A stretch of DNA of 6,034 nucleotides, taken from the NCBI GenBank assembly GCA_024275815.1, contig JAJRYI010000428.1, positions 1 to 6,034 on the forward strand, in the 5' to 3' direction. Below, in pieces: positions 5,066 through 6,034 of the stretch. Both the position numbers and the translations under genes were made by a program. The notes beneath the pieces were generated by a model. That model was given only the letters and a program-made list of their open reading frames with translations, made no database searches and was not told the origin of the DNA. How positions within the stretch are numbered: the stretch's first letter is position 1; each line of letters opens with the position of its first letter. The DNA comes from Actinomycetes bacterium. GTDB lineage: Bacteria > Actinomycetota > Acidimicrobiia > Spongiisociales > UBA5794.

Positions 5066-6034
5066 TCAGATCGTGCTTGGTCCGTCGTGGTCGACCTCGT
5101 CGTGGGGCGGTTCGACGACGGGAACCTCACCGGTGCGAAGTAACCGTGAAGGTTCGGCCTCCTCGAACATCGCTTCGGAGGCCTCCTCCCAGGTCTGATC
5201 CAGAATCCGTGTTCGCCACCAGTGGCCGACGAGGATCTTGACGGTCGCAGTGAGCGGTACCGCAATGATGACTCCCCATACCCCGGCGAATGCACCTCCG
5301 AGAACGAGCGCACCGAGCGTGACCGCTGGATGCAGGCGCACGGTGGCCCTCAGCACGGTCGGCGATACGAAGTTGTTGTCGATCTGCTGGACCGCGATCG
5401 CAACGACCACCGCCCAGACAGCCGTAGGAACATCACCGGTGGAGATGGCGACGAGGACACCGAGTGTCCCGCCGATCCACGGACCGAGGAACGGAACGAT
5501 GTTGAGCAGGCCACCGATCAAGCCGATAAGAAGCCAAAACTCGAGGCCGATGACGCGGTACCCGAGTGACAGCATGAGGCCGACGATCAGTGCCACGACG
5601 AGTTGGCCTCTGAGGAACCCGCCGAGTGCCGTGTTGAGCTGACGGCCGACATGGGCAGCCTCGGCCCTGCGGCGATTCGGGAAGATCGCGACCATTCGCT
5701 GCTGGACCGATGGAAGATCGATGAGGAGGTAGAACGCGAGCACGGGACCGAGCAGGAACACGAGGATGAACTCGAATATCCCTGCGGTGACCGAGCCGAG
5801 TTGGTCGAGGGCGAACGAGATCAACGTGTTGCGGTTCTGCGGGTCGTTGACGTAGGAAACGATCTCGTCGTAGTTCCAGACGGTCACGTTCTTGAAACCG
5901 ACCGAGTCGAAGAAGTCGTGGATCTGGACCACTGAGTTGTCGTAGAGCTGCGGGAAGGTCTCCACGAAGCTCTGGGCCTGGCGAACGACGTCCGGGATGA
6001 CGATCACCGCGAGGAGTGCAAGCGCAGAGAAGAA
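5066..6034 (-). CDS. AI-2E/PerM-family transporter, 5' end beyond the window
   Basis: This is a polytopic membrane protein of the AI-2E transporter family (Pfam PF01594, formerly UPF0118; YdiK, PerM, TqsA relatives). Members export signals, ions or other solutes, and the substrate cannot be assigned. The window holds 322 residues plus stop. The frame stays open to the right edge and its first residues, FFSALALLAVIVIP, continue a membrane helix, so the GTG at 6007 is not the true start; roughly the first one or two helices are outside. Family landmarks are FYLLIDLPSVQQRMVAIFP (about 101-119 of the fragment), LGPWIGG (about 183-189), the conserved QQIDNNFVSPTVL (about 216-228), LHPAVTLGALVLGG (about 234-247) and GVWGVIIAVPL before the final segment. 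The long extracytoplasmic loop usual after helix 2 or 3 lies at about 20-70. The C-terminal 45 residues are acidic and poorly conserved. It heads a leftward unit with the CvpA-CAP gene. Confidence 0.93.
   Translation of the reverse strand, partial: FFSALALLAVIVIPDVVRQAQSFVETFPQLYDNSVVQIHDFFDSVGFKNVTVWNYDEIVSYVNDPQNRNTLISFALDQLGSVTAGIFEFILVFLLGPVLAFYLLIDLPSVQQRMVAIFPNRRRAEAAHVGRQLNTALGGFLRGQLVVALIVGLMLSLGYRVIGLEFWLLIGLIGGLLNIVPFLGPWIGGTLGVLVAISTGDVPTAVWAVVVAIAVQQIDNNFVSPTVLRATVRLHPAVTLGALVLGGAFAGVWGVIIAVPLTATVKILVGHWWRTRILDQTWEEASEAMFEEAEPSRLLRTGEVPVVEPPHDEVDHDGPSTI

Overview
The window (6,034 bp, GC-rich) looks like ordinary chromosome of a high-GC actinobacterium. The evidence is an actinobacterial-style tRNA-Arg(CCU), GTG starts, TANNNT -10 boxes placed about 7 nt before start codons (leaderless transcripts), an LppM-like lipoprotein, and a CvpA domain fused to a secreted CAP/SCP domain. 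A deep-branching group such as Acidimicrobiia is possible, but that is inference; nothing here fixes the taxon. I see no transposase, integrase, CRISPR array or phage gene.

Layout, left to right. 1-48: 3' part of a tRNA-Arg(CCU) cut by the window edge. 51-253: a gene-free stretch ending in a promoter. 254-616 (+): small stand-alone NifX/NifB-C-like protein of the dinitrogenase Fe-Mo cofactor family. 663-1115 (+): 150-residue protein with seven strict 15-residue repeats (predicted beta-solenoid) and one C-terminal membrane helix. 1143-2330 (-): 12-helix-type MFS transporter, convergent with the previous gene. 2410-about 3138 (-): unrecognised soluble protein whose start is uncertain. 3217-4110 (+): LppM-like lipoprotein with a C-terminal membrane anchor, divergent from the unrecognised gene. 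4092-5063 (-): CvpA-CAP fusion, overlapping the lipoprotein gene tail-to-tail by 19 bp. 5066-6034 (-): AI-2E/PerM-family membrane protein, cut by the right edge.

The AI-2E-family gene and the CvpA-CAP gene are separated by 2 nt and form one leftward transcription unit. Both products are predicted to sit in the membrane, the second with an extracytoplasmic domain. The unrecognised gene and the MFS gene run the same way with a 79-bp gap that contains a plausible promoter, so they may be transcribed separately. Several products (solenoid protein, lipoprotein, CvpA-CAP, AI-2E family) point to the cell envelope, but the sequence does not show that they form one system. The most unusual item is the small 15-residue-repeat membrane-tailed protein. 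The other points of interest are the degenerate CAP domain on a CvpA anchor and the non-canonical start of the unrecognised gene.
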